64,000 nucleotides of DNA from JACVCJ01 sp052437175 (GTDB taxonomy: Bacteria; Bacteroidota; Bacteroidia; CAIKAF01): NCBI GenBank assembly GCA_052437175.1, contig JBQVOK010000008.1:124001-188000 (forward strand), read 5' to 3'. The notes beneath the pieces are model-generated. The model searched no databases. It was not told the origin of the DNA and saw only the letters and a list, made by a program, of their open reading frames with translations. This document shows, one piece after another, positions 1 to 6,182 of the stretch; the first letter of the stretch is position 1; each line of letters begins with the position of its first letter. The translations under genes and the position numbers were made by a program.

Positions 1-297
1 TTTTTTGTTCTTTACATCTACAATATACCCTGTACTGTCGATGATGAATTCTACGTAAACGGTACCTTCTTTACCAGCCTGTACCGCCTCTTTCGGATAG
101 GTAAGATTCCTGACTATAAATTGTCCCAGGCTGCGGTCAAAACATTCCAGGCGCTTATCATTATTGAATTTTGCATCACATCCGGGGAAAAGAGGAAGCA
201 CTTCTTTTGCCCTCCGGAGGCTTCTTGGCATGTCTTTCTGCGCAGAAACCAATAAAGGGAAACTCAAAAAAAGTATAATGAAAATTTTACGGATCAT
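1..297 (-). CDS. TonB C-terminal domain protein, secreted, 3' end cut by window
   Basis: The frame is open from an ATG at 297 down to base 1 (99 codons), so the C-terminus lies outside the window. Residues 1-19 (MIRKIFIILFLSFPLLVSA) form a signal peptide. An FPGC motif follows, then a second Cys in LECFD, then NLTYPKEAVQAGKEGTVYVEF, the start of a TonB C-terminal fold. There is no proline-rich periplasm-spanning segment and no anchoring helix followed by a spacer, so it is unlikely to be a working energy transducer with ExbB/ExbD. It is the last of three tandem paralogs separated by about 20 nt each, which suggests one transcript. Function beyond a periplasmic TonB-like domain is unknown. Confidence 0.85.
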   Translation of the reverse strand, partial: MIRKIFIILFLSFPLLVSAQKDMPRSLRRAKEVLPLFPGCDAKFNNDKRLECFDRSLGQFIVRNLTYPKEAVQAGKEGTVYVEFIIDSTGYIVDVKNKK

Positions 298-316
298 CGT
301 ATTAAATACGTATGTA

Positions 317-766
317 CTATCCTAATTTAAATGAAAGGGGTATTGCATATTTAACCGCTACCGGCTTTCCTTCATGCACAGCAGGCTGCATACGCGGCAG
401 TTTTTTCACCACACGCACAGCTTCCTTCACCAGTGAGGGATGAATCTTGTCATCCGGCCTTGTATTCCTTATATCAGTAACATAGCCCTCACGGTCTATA
501 ACTACTTCCAGGTATACGGTACCCTGTGCTTCCACCTCGCGCGCGTCTGAAGGATAGTATATATTCCTGTTCAATAAAATGCCGAGTTGTACGTCAAAAC
601 ATTTACGCAATTCTTCAGCAGACTCCAGCGACTCACAACCCGGAAAAACAGGCGGTCTGTCTGCTTCTTCAAAAGACATCAGTGAATCGGCCGGTGCCTG
701 CGCGCGGACTACGTTTAAAGCAACACTAAAAAAAGCCAGCAGGCTCAGGAAAATAAATTTACGCAT
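317..766 (-). CDS. small secreted TonB C-terminal domain protein
   Basis: 149 residues. A signal peptide (residues 1-22, ending VVRAQ) is followed by PPVFPGCES, a second Cys in LRKCFD, and a TonB C-terminal domain: NIYYPSDAREVEAQGTVYLEVVIDREGYVTDI, then a VVKKLPRMQPAVHEGKPV strand-helix block and the terminal IPLSFKLG. It lies 19 nt from each neighbour in a tandem array of three paralogs. The short form lacks the membrane anchor and Pro-rich linker of true TonB, so a role as a soluble periplasmic or outer-membrane-associated binding domain is more likely. Family assignment is firm; the role is not known. Confidence 0.88.
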   Translation of the reverse strand: MRKFIFLSLLAFFSVALNVVRAQAPADSLMSFEEADRPPVFPGCESLESAEELRKCFDVQLGILLNRNIYYPSDAREVEAQGTVYLEVVIDREGYVTDIRNTRPDDKIHPSLVKEAVRVVKKLPRMQPAVHEGKPVAVKYAIPLSFKLG

Positions 767-785
767 TATTACAGGTATAAAAATT

Positions 786-1244
786 CTAATTCAACACAAA
801 ACGCACCGGTTGCACAAACTGTACATTTACCGGTTCCCCGTTCAGCATAGCGGGTCTGCTCATGGCCGGCAGTTTCTTCAGCACGCGTATGGCCTCGGCC
901 TCCAGCTCTTTATTATAGGTACGCCCCGTTACACTGCGCACCTCTTTAACTTCGCCTTCGGTGCCGATGGTAAAGCGCACGTATACCACGCCGGAGATGC
1001 CCTCTTCACGGGCCATGGGCGGATATTTTACATTCTGTATGATCACATTCCGCACACCCTCCTGGAAACAGCCCAGGAGCGAAGTCTCGCTGGTTTCCCC
1101 GTCACAACCGGGAAAAACGGGTACTGTGCTGAAGGATCCTTCGAAACCGGTCCTGATGGCAGGTTCCGGGGCTTCGGGCTGCGCGTAGGAGGCTGCACAG
1201 GTCAGGCCGGAGATCAGCAGGGCGAAGAAGAGTAATTTTTTCAT
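786..1244 (-). CDS. small secreted TonB C-terminal domain protein
   Basis: 152 residues. The signal peptide (MKKLLFFALLISGLTCAASY) is followed by VPVFPGCDG, the paired Cys in LLGCFQ, and a TonB C-terminal domain (NVKYPPMAREEGISGVVYVRF, then VLKKLPAMSRPAMLNGEPV). It is the first of three paralogs and starts 23 nt after the WYL regulator stop codon. It could therefore be read from the regulator's transcript, although a TAnnTTTA-like box also lies just upstream of its ATG inside the end of the regulator gene. Like its neighbours it has no anchor-linker region. The two Cys residues flanking the loop are conserved across all six family members in the window. Confidence 0.88.
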   Translation of the reverse strand: MKKLLFFALLISGLTCAASYAQPEAPEPAIRTGFEGSFSTVPVFPGCDGETSETSLLGCFQEGVRNVIIQNVKYPPMAREEGISGVVYVRFTIGTEGEVKEVRSVTGRTYNKELEAEAIRVLKKLPAMSRPAMLNGEPVNVQFVQPVRFVLN

Positions 1245-1267
1245 GGAGACTTATTTCGGTAAAAATA

Positions 1268-2296
1268 TCAATTTTCATTGTCTTTCTCTTCATAGAGCTG
1301 AAGCATTTTCCGGGCCTTTTTCTCCACGATCTTCCGCAGGCTGCGCGGAGCCAGTACTTTCATGCCATCGGCAAAACCGAGTATTTCCCGTTCCAGTTCA
1401 TAATTCAGCTGTACCCGCAGGCTAATAATGATGCCCTCTTCGCTGCGCTGCATCACGCGCTGACTAGCGTGCAGGGGTTTGGTCTCCACATAGGGCGCCT
1501 GATCCCGGTTCACAAAAAGGCTTACGGTATGCAGACGCGCGCCTTCCGATACGGAAACACCCACTACATTACGGTAATATTCCCCGGGATCGATCCCCGG
1601 ATTGGGCCGGTATTCCTCGTTTTCTGCCACTTCTGCTTCCAGGATACGGTCCAGCGCCAGGGTAAGCAGTTCTTTCTTTTTACCGCGCAGCCCCACCAGG
1701 AACCAGCGGTTCTTAAATTCCCGCAGCCACCAAGGATGAAAATAAAAAACGGCAGCCTCCCGGGCTTTAAAGGACTGATAACGTATAGAAAGGGCCTTAT
1801 GCTGCACGATGGCGCGGTACAGCATGTCCAGCCGTTCGATGCCCTTCAGGTGCTCATTGCTTTCCAGTATAATAAGCGGACGACTTTTATGTGTTTCCGT
1901 ATACACGTGATCTTCCAGCTTCTGGATCACTTCATTCAGCTGGCTGAAATGCGAAAAGCCACGGAACTGTTTCAGGATATCTACCGCCTCGTTCATGCGC
2001 GCCAGGTCATTGCCTGTAACCGGGATGCGCGTTATGGAATAATCGGGGTCCGAATAGCTGTAGTACTTATTTTCGGTAACGATCAGGGGGGCGTTGTAAC
2101 CGAGTTTATCGCTGCGCATCACCTGTATATCGGCCTGTATGGTGCGGCGGCTTACCCCGCTGCGGATGCCTTCGTATTCGTACAGGGCGTCACTCACCCT
2201 TTCCATCAGGGCGTCGAGCGTCCATTTGCGGTAAGGGTTCCGGAAACATTCGTCCAGAACTTTGTATCGGAGTAGTGCATTTTTAGTGACAGCCAT
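1268..2296 (-). CDS. WYL-domain transcriptional regulator of the RNA-repair cassette
   Basis: 342 residues from the ATG at 2296. A longer frame to 2329 would begin with TTG inside the promoter, and an ATG at 2311 is an alternative start. The N-terminus (about 1-75) is a winged-helix DNA-binding region (KWTLDALMERVSDALYEYEG, SRRTIQADIQVMR). The middle holds the WYL domain, with LSIRYQSF and then HPWWLREFKNRWFLVGLRG at about 200-220, and a WCX-like C-terminus follows. WYL regulators sense nucleic-acid or nucleotide signals in many defence and damage loci. It is divergent from the slipin-ligase-kinase genes, and a 21-bp operator-like repeat lies just upstream of its start and another by the divergent promoter. 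It is therefore the likely regulator of both units, including itself. Confidence 0.9.
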   Translation of the reverse strand: MAVTKNALLRYKVLDECFRNPYRKWTLDALMERVSDALYEYEGIRSGVSRRTIQADIQVMRSDKLGYNAPLIVTENKYYSYSDPDYSITRIPVTGNDLARMNEAVDILKQFRGFSHFSQLNEVIQKLEDHVYTETHKSRPLIILESNEHLKGIERLDMLYRAIVQHKALSIRYQSFKAREAAVFYFHPWWLREFKNRWFLVGLRGKKKELLTLALDRILEAEVAENEEYRPNPGIDPGEYYRNVVGVSVSEGARLHTVSLFVNRDQAPYVETKPLHASQRVMQRSEEGIIISLRVQLNYELEREILGFADGMKVLAPRSLRKIVEKKARKMLQLYEEKDNEN

Positions 2297-2303
2297 AGAC
2301 AAG

Positions 2304-2324
2304 GTACGCATTCTATCTGCGCAG
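2304..2324. promoter_or_regulatory. operator-like repeat 1 (next to WYL promoter)
   Basis: Read in the direction of the WYL gene (2324 down to 2304) it is CTGCGCAGATAG then AATGCGTAC. It matches repeat 2 (2416-2436) at 16 of 21 positions, including CGCAGATA and TGCGTA. It begins 2 nt after the TATATTTG box, so it covers the expected transcription start. This is the classical position for repression, probably autoregulation. The binding protein is inferred to be the adjacent WYL regulator. Confidence 0.65.
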
Positions 2325-2326
2325 TT

Positions 2327-2334
2327 CAAATATA
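2327..2334 (-). promoter_or_regulatory. -7 box of the WYL regulator promoter
   Basis: TATATTTG on the minus strand is an exact TAnnTTTG match, the Bacteroidota -7 element. It excludes the TTG-initiated longer reading of the WYL gene, because that codon lies inside the box. Confidence 0.65.
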
Positions 2335-2405
2335 GCGGAAAAATGCAGGAAAAAGATAGAAATTTTCAAGCCTGAAAAACAGCATATTGACCATTATTTT
2401 ATGCT

Positions 2406-2413
2406 TACTTTAA
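2406..2413 (+). promoter_or_regulatory. candidate -7 box for the ncRNA / repair transcript
   Basis: TACTTTAA resembles TAnnTTTG with two mismatches at the end. It is favoured because operator-like repeat 2 begins 2 nt after it, exactly as repeat 1 does after the WYL -7 box. An alternative box, CAGCTTTG, lies at 2445-2452. If that one is used, the operator would sit in the promoter spacer instead. Confidence 0.4.
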
Positions 2414-2415
2414 AA

Positions 2416-2436
2416 GTACGCAGATATACTGCGTAG
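2416..2436. promoter_or_regulatory. operator-like repeat 2 (next to ncRNA promoter)
   Basis: GTACGCAGATAT then ACTGCGTAG. It is a near-perfect inverted repeat: TACGCAG (2417-2423), 5-nt ATATA spacer, CTGCGTA (2429-2435). It matches repeat 1 at 16 of 21 positions when both are read away from their own promoter. The likely ligand is a dimer of the WYL regulator. Confidence 0.65.
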
Positions 2437-2581
2437 TAGCTTGTCAGCTTTGTACAGTCAAACTGAAACAACGTTCTTAAACATATTGCTGCAAGGCAAA
2501 ACACGCTGAAAAGGTCCATGGGTATCTGTAATGCCCGTCGGTGCAGGCTGCTGTATTCCGAAGATCTTTTCCGGCTTCCAA
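2437..2581 (+). other. structured leader upstream of the tRNA-like elements
   Basis: No protein gene is visible. A 6-bp hairpin (GGGTAT 2520-2525, loop CTGTA, ATGCCC 2531-2536) and a short GCAG/CTGC hairpin near 2551 suggest an RNA rather than coding sequence. The region connects the putative promoter to the first tRNA-like element. Confidence 0.4.
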
Positions 2582-2630
2582 TGGGGTTCGATTCCCCGCT
2601 CAGGTTCCATCTGAGACCCGGTAAAACGGG
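2582..2630 (+). ncRNA. permuted tRNA-like element 1 (T arm - acceptor hairpin - D-like arm)
   Basis: T arm: GGGG (2583-2586), loop TTCGATT, CCCC (2594-2597), with a T-G pair closing at 2582/2598. The loop has the invariant T54, T55, C56, purine 57 and A58. Directly after it, where a tRNA has its 3' acceptor strand, CTCAGGT (2599-2605) folds back through a 3-nt loop TCC onto ATCTGAG (2609-2615), giving a closed 7-bp acceptor-like stem with one G-T pair. A 4-bp hairpin CCCG/CGGG (2617-2630) with loop GTAAAA takes the D-arm place, but it is not a canonical D loop. No anticodon arm is seen. It is a tRNA-like module, not a decoding tRNA. Bacterial Y RNAs such as YrlA are known to carry tRNA-mimicking modules and are the closest described parallel. 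Confidence 0.6.
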
Positions 2631-2643
2631 GGTTTAATGACAC

Positions 2644-2708
2644 GCAGGTTCGAATCCTGCTCCCTTACAGGGATAGCTTAGCGGCCAAGCACATGATTGT
2701 TAATCATG
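2644..2708 (+). ncRNA. permuted tRNA-Asn(GUU)-like element 2
   Basis: All parts of a tRNA are present, but the 3' part comes first. T arm: GCAGG (2644-2648), TTCGAAT, CCTGC (2656-2660). The acceptor stem is closed: TCCCT (2661-2665), loop TAC, AGGGA (2669-2673). Then come T8-A9 (2674-2675) and the D arm GCTT / AGCGGCC / AAGC (2676-2690) with A14, G15 and the G18-G19 pair. The anticodon arm is CATGA / TTGTTAA / TCATG (2692-2708) with U33 and anticodon GTT at 2699-2701. In a normal tRNA-Asn the 5' acceptor strand would come first and the T arm last. The junction of the permutation falls in the variable loop. There is no second T arm downstream and no matching 5' half upstream, so an ordinary tRNA reading fails. 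Mature circularised or processed forms would need cutting and ligation; a ligase and an end-healing enzyme are encoded directly downstream, but that link is inference. Confidence 0.7.
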
Positions 2709-2956
2709 CAAACGAAGACGGTCCCTTCGTAAAAAGACCGGTCCCTGCAGAAGTGTCCGAAAGGCCCGCAGAAGCGCTCCGGCGTTATACTGCAACCCGT
2801 ACGGGTACCGGGAAACCGCCACCTGCGCCCCATACCTTTTCTCCGGCACCAGCCCGCTGAGAAAGGTCCAGGCAACAGGCCGCCGTTTTCTGCTCCCGGA
2901 AAGGCGGACGATCCGGCACTTCTGCTTTTTTACGTAACAATTTAAATACATATACT
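2709..2956 (+). other. GC-rich non-coding spacer before the slipin gene
   Basis: No plausible gene on either strand; the minus-strand open frames here have no family features. Several hairpins can be drawn: CGAAG/CTTCG with a 7-nt loop (2713-2729), overlapping CGGTC/GACCG, the palindrome CCCGTACGGG near 2796-2805, and CCGCC/GGCGG around 2880-2907 ahead of a T-rich stretch. No clear promoter precedes the slipin ATG, so the slipin gene is probably transcribed through this region from the promoter near 2410. Confidence 0.4.
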
Positions 2957-4054
2957 ATGAAAAACGTACAGGTACCCCTGCATTACAAAGGCCTGGTCTT
3001 CTCTGAAACCGGCGAACTGAAACAAATACTGGAACCCGGCATACACTTTGTATGGCGTAAGGAAGTTCGGCTCCTGCCCGACGATAAGGTGATCAGCGAT
3101 GCACAGCTCGTGAAGACCATCGAGGCCTCTGTCTTTGCGGATCAGTTTCGTATACTTAATGTAAAAGACGGTGAGATACTGATCGAGGCCGTACGCGGTG
3201 TACTGAACGGTCTGCATCCCGCCGGCAGCTATGCCCTCCCGCCGCGCGCACTTTCGGTTACGGCACTCATCGCCGACACTTCCGTATGCGATATACCGGA
3301 GCACATCCCTAAGAACTGGCTGATGAAACCGCCGTTGTCCGGCCTGGTGCGGAACTTTGTGGTAGAGAACCACGAGTATGCCTGCCTGTTCATCGACGGT
3401 AAGGAAGACCGTGTGCTGGAACCCGGTGCTCACCTTTTCTTCCGTAACGTACAGGCCCTGGACGTACGCCGCATCGATAAACGCGAACAGATGGCCGAAC
3501 TTTCCGGACAGGAACTGCTCTCCGCCGATAAAACACCGCTGCGCATGAGCTTTTTCGTCCGTTACCAGGTAAGCGATCCGCATAAAGTGCTTACGGAGCT
3601 GCGCGACTACGAAAAACAGCTGCATACCGCCATGCAGTTCGCCCTGCGCGAGGTGTGCGGTACCCGTACCCTGGACCAGCTGCTGGAGCAGAAAGACCAG
3701 GTGGCCGCGGAAATGCTGCAGGCCATGCGTAGCAAAGCGGAGGCGCTGGGCGTACATGTTACCGACGGCGGTATCCGCGACATCATACTGCCGGGCGAGA
3801 TCCGGGAGATCATGAACCAGGTACTGGTTGCTGAAAAAAAGGCACAGGCCGCCATGATCACCCGCCGCGAAGAAACGGCCGCCATGCGTGCCATGCTCAA
3901 CTCGGCCCGCCTGATGGAAGATAACCCGATGCTGTACCGGCTGAAAGAATTCGAGCACATCGAAAAGATCGCCGAAAAGATCGAATACATCGCGCTGCAG
4001 GGCAACGGCCATGTACTCGACCAGCTGAAAGAGCTGTTCAGCGGCAAATCTTAA
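2957..4054 (+). CDS. slipin / band-7 (SPFH) family protein of the RNA-repair cassette
   Basis: 365 residues. The protein looks duplicated at the N-terminal side: ILEPGIHFVW (around 26-33) and VLEPGAHLFF (around 154-162) each follow a KGLVF/YACLFIDG strand. A typical SPFH end follows, with RMSFFVRYQVSDPHKVLTEL, a long amphipathic helix, GGIRDIILPGEI and a charged coiled-coil tail. Unlike membrane stomatins it has no hydrophobic N-terminal segment. Slipins are recurrent partners of RNA ligases (RtcB or Rnl types) in bacterial RNA-repair operons, where a scaffolding role is assumed. Here it is followed after 84 nt by an RNA ligase gene. Family assignment is firm; the activity in repair is unknown. 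Confidence 0.88.
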   Translation: MKNVQVPLHYKGLVFSETGELKQILEPGIHFVWRKEVRLLPDDKVISDAQLVKTIEASVFADQFRILNVKDGEILIEAVRGVLNGLHPAGSYALPPRALSVTALIADTSVCDIPEHIPKNWLMKPPLSGLVRNFVVENHEYACLFIDGKEDRVLEPGAHLFFRNVQALDVRRIDKREQMAELSGQELLSADKTPLRMSFFVRYQVSDPHKVLTELRDYEKQLHTAMQFALREVCGTRTLDQLLEQKDQVAAEMLQAMRSKAEALGVHVTDGGIRDIILPGEIREIMNQVLVAEKKAQAAMITRREETAAMRAMLNSARLMEDNPMLYRLKEFEHIEKIAEKIEYIALQGNGHVLDQLKELFSGKS

Positions 4055-4138
4055 CCCTGCTCAAGTGCCATAATGAGCCGTTAAGCCTGCGTTTGCCAGC
4101 TGTTTACCAACCCTTTTTTTACTTTTATACCGGCAAAC

Positions 4139-5164
4139 ATGTTCGAAAAAGACAACATACAACGACTGAGCGACCAAGGGTACCTGCACATACAGAAGCA
4201 CCCGGAAGCCGAACTGTACATTTATAATTATTCCCAGAAAACCCAGTATGAAGGCTTCTGGAACGAAATTACCCTGCAATGCCGCGGACTGATCCTGGAC
4301 GCACAGGGAAACCCGGTGGCCAGGCCTTTTGCCAAGTTCTTCAACCTGGGAGAACGCCCCGGCGAACTGCTGCCCGATGAGCCGTTCGAGGTGTTCGATA
4401 AACTGGACGGCTCCCTGGGGATACTGTACCGCCTGGACGGGAAACCCTATATAGCCAGCCGCGGTTCCTTTACCAGTGAACAGGCACAGGAGGCCACCCG
4501 CCTGCTTTACGAAAAATACGCCCATGCCGTTCCCCTGCTGCAGGAAGGATTTACCTACCTGTTCGAGATCATTTACCCGGAGAACCGCATTGTGGTGAAT
4601 TACGGTACAGAGCGTGCCCTGCACCTGCTGGCCGTGATCGATACCGCCACCGGTACGGAACACGAACCACAGGACATCGGGTTCCCGCTGGCCGAAAAAT
4701 TTCACGGGATACGCGACATTGCCACACTGAAAGAGCGTAATACCGAAAACCGTGAAGGCTTTGTGATCCGCTTCCGTAACGGATTTCGTGTAAAGGTGAA
4801 ATTTGAGGAATACCTGCGCCTGCACCGTATCGTAACCGGCGTATCGAACCTGAGCATCTGGGAAATGCTGCGCGACGGGATACCGCAGGACGAGCTGCTG
4901 GAACAGGTGCCGGATGAATTTCACCACTGGGTGAAAGAAACGATACAACAGTTGCAGACACAATACAGGGCCATTGAAACGCAGAGCAGAAACGATTTTC
5001 GTATATTGAACACACGTAAGGAAACGGCATTGTATTTCCAGACCTGTAAATATCCCTCCGTACTTTTTTACATGCTCGACCAGAAAAAGCATGCGCCCCT
5101 GATCTGGAAGATGGTCCGTCCGGCTTACCGTAAAGCCTGGCTGCGCGATGAACAAACCGAATAA
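4139..5164 (+). CDS. T4 Rnl1-like RNA ligase
   Basis: 341 residues. The nucleotidyl-transferase motifs are visible in order: motif I K88-L-D-G-S (in EVFDKLDGSLGILY), motif III around TYLFEIIYPENRIV (E143), motif IV REGFVIRF (E206-G207) and motif V FRVKVKFEEY (K219/K221). FEIIYPENRIV and the short C-terminal helical domain fit the T4 RnlA/Rnl1 group, which joins 3'-OH and 5'-phosphate RNA ends with ATP and repairs cut tRNA anticodon loops. The end-healing kinase-phosphatase that would prepare those ends starts 18 nt downstream. A T-rich TACTTTTA stretch just upstream could be a secondary promoter. Confidence 0.92.
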   Translation: MFEKDNIQRLSDQGYLHIQKHPEAELYIYNYSQKTQYEGFWNEITLQCRGLILDAQGNPVARPFAKFFNLGERPGELLPDEPFEVFDKLDGSLGILYRLDGKPYIASRGSFTSEQAQEATRLLYEKYAHAVPLLQEGFTYLFEIIYPENRIVVNYGTERALHLLAVIDTATGTEHEPQDIGFPLAEKFHGIRDIATLKERNTENREGFVIRFRNGFRVKVKFEEYLRLHRIVTGVSNLSIWEMLRDGIPQDELLEQVPDEFHHWVKETIQQLQTQYRAIETQSRNDFRILNTRKETALYFQTCKYPSVLFYMLDQKKHAPLIWKMVRPAYRKAWLRDEQTE

Positions 5165-5182
5165 AAAGAAGAACGTATATAC

Positions 5183-6064
5183 ATGAAAACCGTATGGATA
5201 ATGAAAGGACTCCCGGGAAGCGGGAAGTCGACCCTGGCAAAAAAAATGCTGGATGAAAATCCCGGGAACATCAAACGACTGAATAAAGACGAGCTCCGCG
5301 CCATGCTGGACAACAGTCACCATACCACGGCCAATGAAAAATTCGTGGAACGCCTGCGCGACCTGATGCTGATCGAAACCCTGAAAGAAGGGAAACACGT
5401 GATCATCGACGACACCAACCTCTCCGACCGTCCCGTAGAACGCATTACACAGCTGGTGCAGAAATACCGTAAAGACAGCGGCGATACCGTGCAGATCGAA
5501 ATACTGCCCGTGGAAGTGAACCTGGAAGAAGCCATCGAGCGCGACAAAAAAAGGGAGAAAAAAGTGGGCCGCGATGTAATTGTGCGTATGTACAAACAGC
5601 ACCTGCTTAAAGACGAACGCGGACCCCATTATAAGGAACAGGATGCCTCCCTGCCGCCGGCCCTGGTCTGCGACCTGGACGGTACCCTGGCCATACTCTG
5701 TGCCCGTTCACCCTACGAAGCCCTGAAGTGCGAAAGCGACGACCTGAACGCCCCCGTGGCCGAGATACTGCGTACCTACAAGGCCAAAGGCGAGCATATC
5801 ATACTGCTTTCGGGCCGTGAGGACAACAGCCGCGAGGCCACCGAACGCTGGCTGAAAAAGCACGATATCCCGTACGATGCCTTATATATGCGCACTACAA
5901 AAGACCATCGTAAAGATTCGGTGATCAAAAAGGAATTGTACGAAGCCCATATCCTGGGACGCTATTTTGTGCGATTTGTGCTGGACGACCGTAACCAGGT
6001 GGTAGACCTCTGGAGACTGGAGCTGGGATTGCCCTGCCTGCAGGTGAATTACGGGGATTTTTAA
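5183..6064 (+). CDS. polynucleotide 5'-kinase / 3'-phosphatase (T4 Pnk-like)
   Basis: 293 residues with the T4 Pnk order. The N-terminal kinase has P-loop GLPGSGKST (9-17), NKDELR with the likely general-base D36 and R39, and IIDDTNL (74-80). A basic lid DKKREKKVG (121-129) follows. The C-terminal HAD-type phosphatase begins with CDLDGTLA (D164 and D166), then LSGRED (209-214), and VLDDRNQVVDLWR (266-278). It phosphorylates 5'-OH and removes 3' or 2',3'-cyclic phosphates so that a ligase can seal the break. It sits 18 nt after the ligase gene and is the last gene of the cassette; a stem-loop terminator follows. With the ligase it makes a full heal-and-seal pair. Confidence 0.93.
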   Translation: MKTVWIMKGLPGSGKSTLAKKMLDENPGNIKRLNKDELRAMLDNSHHTTANEKFVERLRDLMLIETLKEGKHVIIDDTNLSDRPVERITQLVQKYRKDSGDTVQIEILPVEVNLEEAIERDKKREKKVGRDVIVRMYKQHLLKDERGPHYKEQDASLPPALVCDLDGTLAILCARSPYEALKCESDDLNAPVAEILRTYKAKGEHIILLSGREDNSREATERWLKKHDIPYDALYMRTTKDHRKDSVIKKELYEAHILGRYFVRFVLDDRNQVVDLWRLELGLPCLQVNYGDF

Positions 6065-6089
6065 TATAGCTGTTCGCTGGTAACTCATA

Positions 6090-6136
6090 CGCTGTAAAGT
6101 CCGGAGTAACGGGTCCGGAGTCCGGGACAGCGTTTT
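6090..6136 (+). terminator. terminator of the RNA-repair cassette
   Basis: CGCTGT (6090-6095) pairs with ACAGCG (6127-6132), followed by TTTT. Inside the loop, two TCCGGA words can form an inner stem. It lies 26 nt after the kinase stop codon. Confidence 0.6.
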
Positions 6137-6182
6137 GAAGGAAAGTGGTGGATCCTCTTACTCAGCTATCCGCTTATAGCTT

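Noticed and set aside
2480..2609. Ordinary tRNA ending in TTCCA at 2605-2609
   Set aside because: A 5' acceptor strand complementary to CTCAGGT is not found upstream; it is found directly downstream as ATCTGAG.
2644..2760. Ordinary tRNA-Asn gene starting at AGGGA (2669)
   Set aside because: No T arm with TTCRA follows the anticodon arm, and the sequence after 2708 cannot supply a 3' acceptor strand. The only matching T arm lies upstream, so only the permuted reading works.
2678..2951. Minus-strand open frames of 65 and 83 codons in the ncRNA region
   Set aside because: They have no family features, overlap each other and the tRNA-like element, and have a GC-rich structured composition.
2440..2960. 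tmRNA (ssrA)
   Set aside because: No tag-peptide reading frame, no conserved 5' GGGG-type end and no pseudoknot series could be recognised.
4061..5629. 522-codon minus-strand frame opposite the ligase and kinase genes
   Set aside because: The plus-strand frames carry intact catalytic motifs; the opposite frame is a by-product of codon composition.
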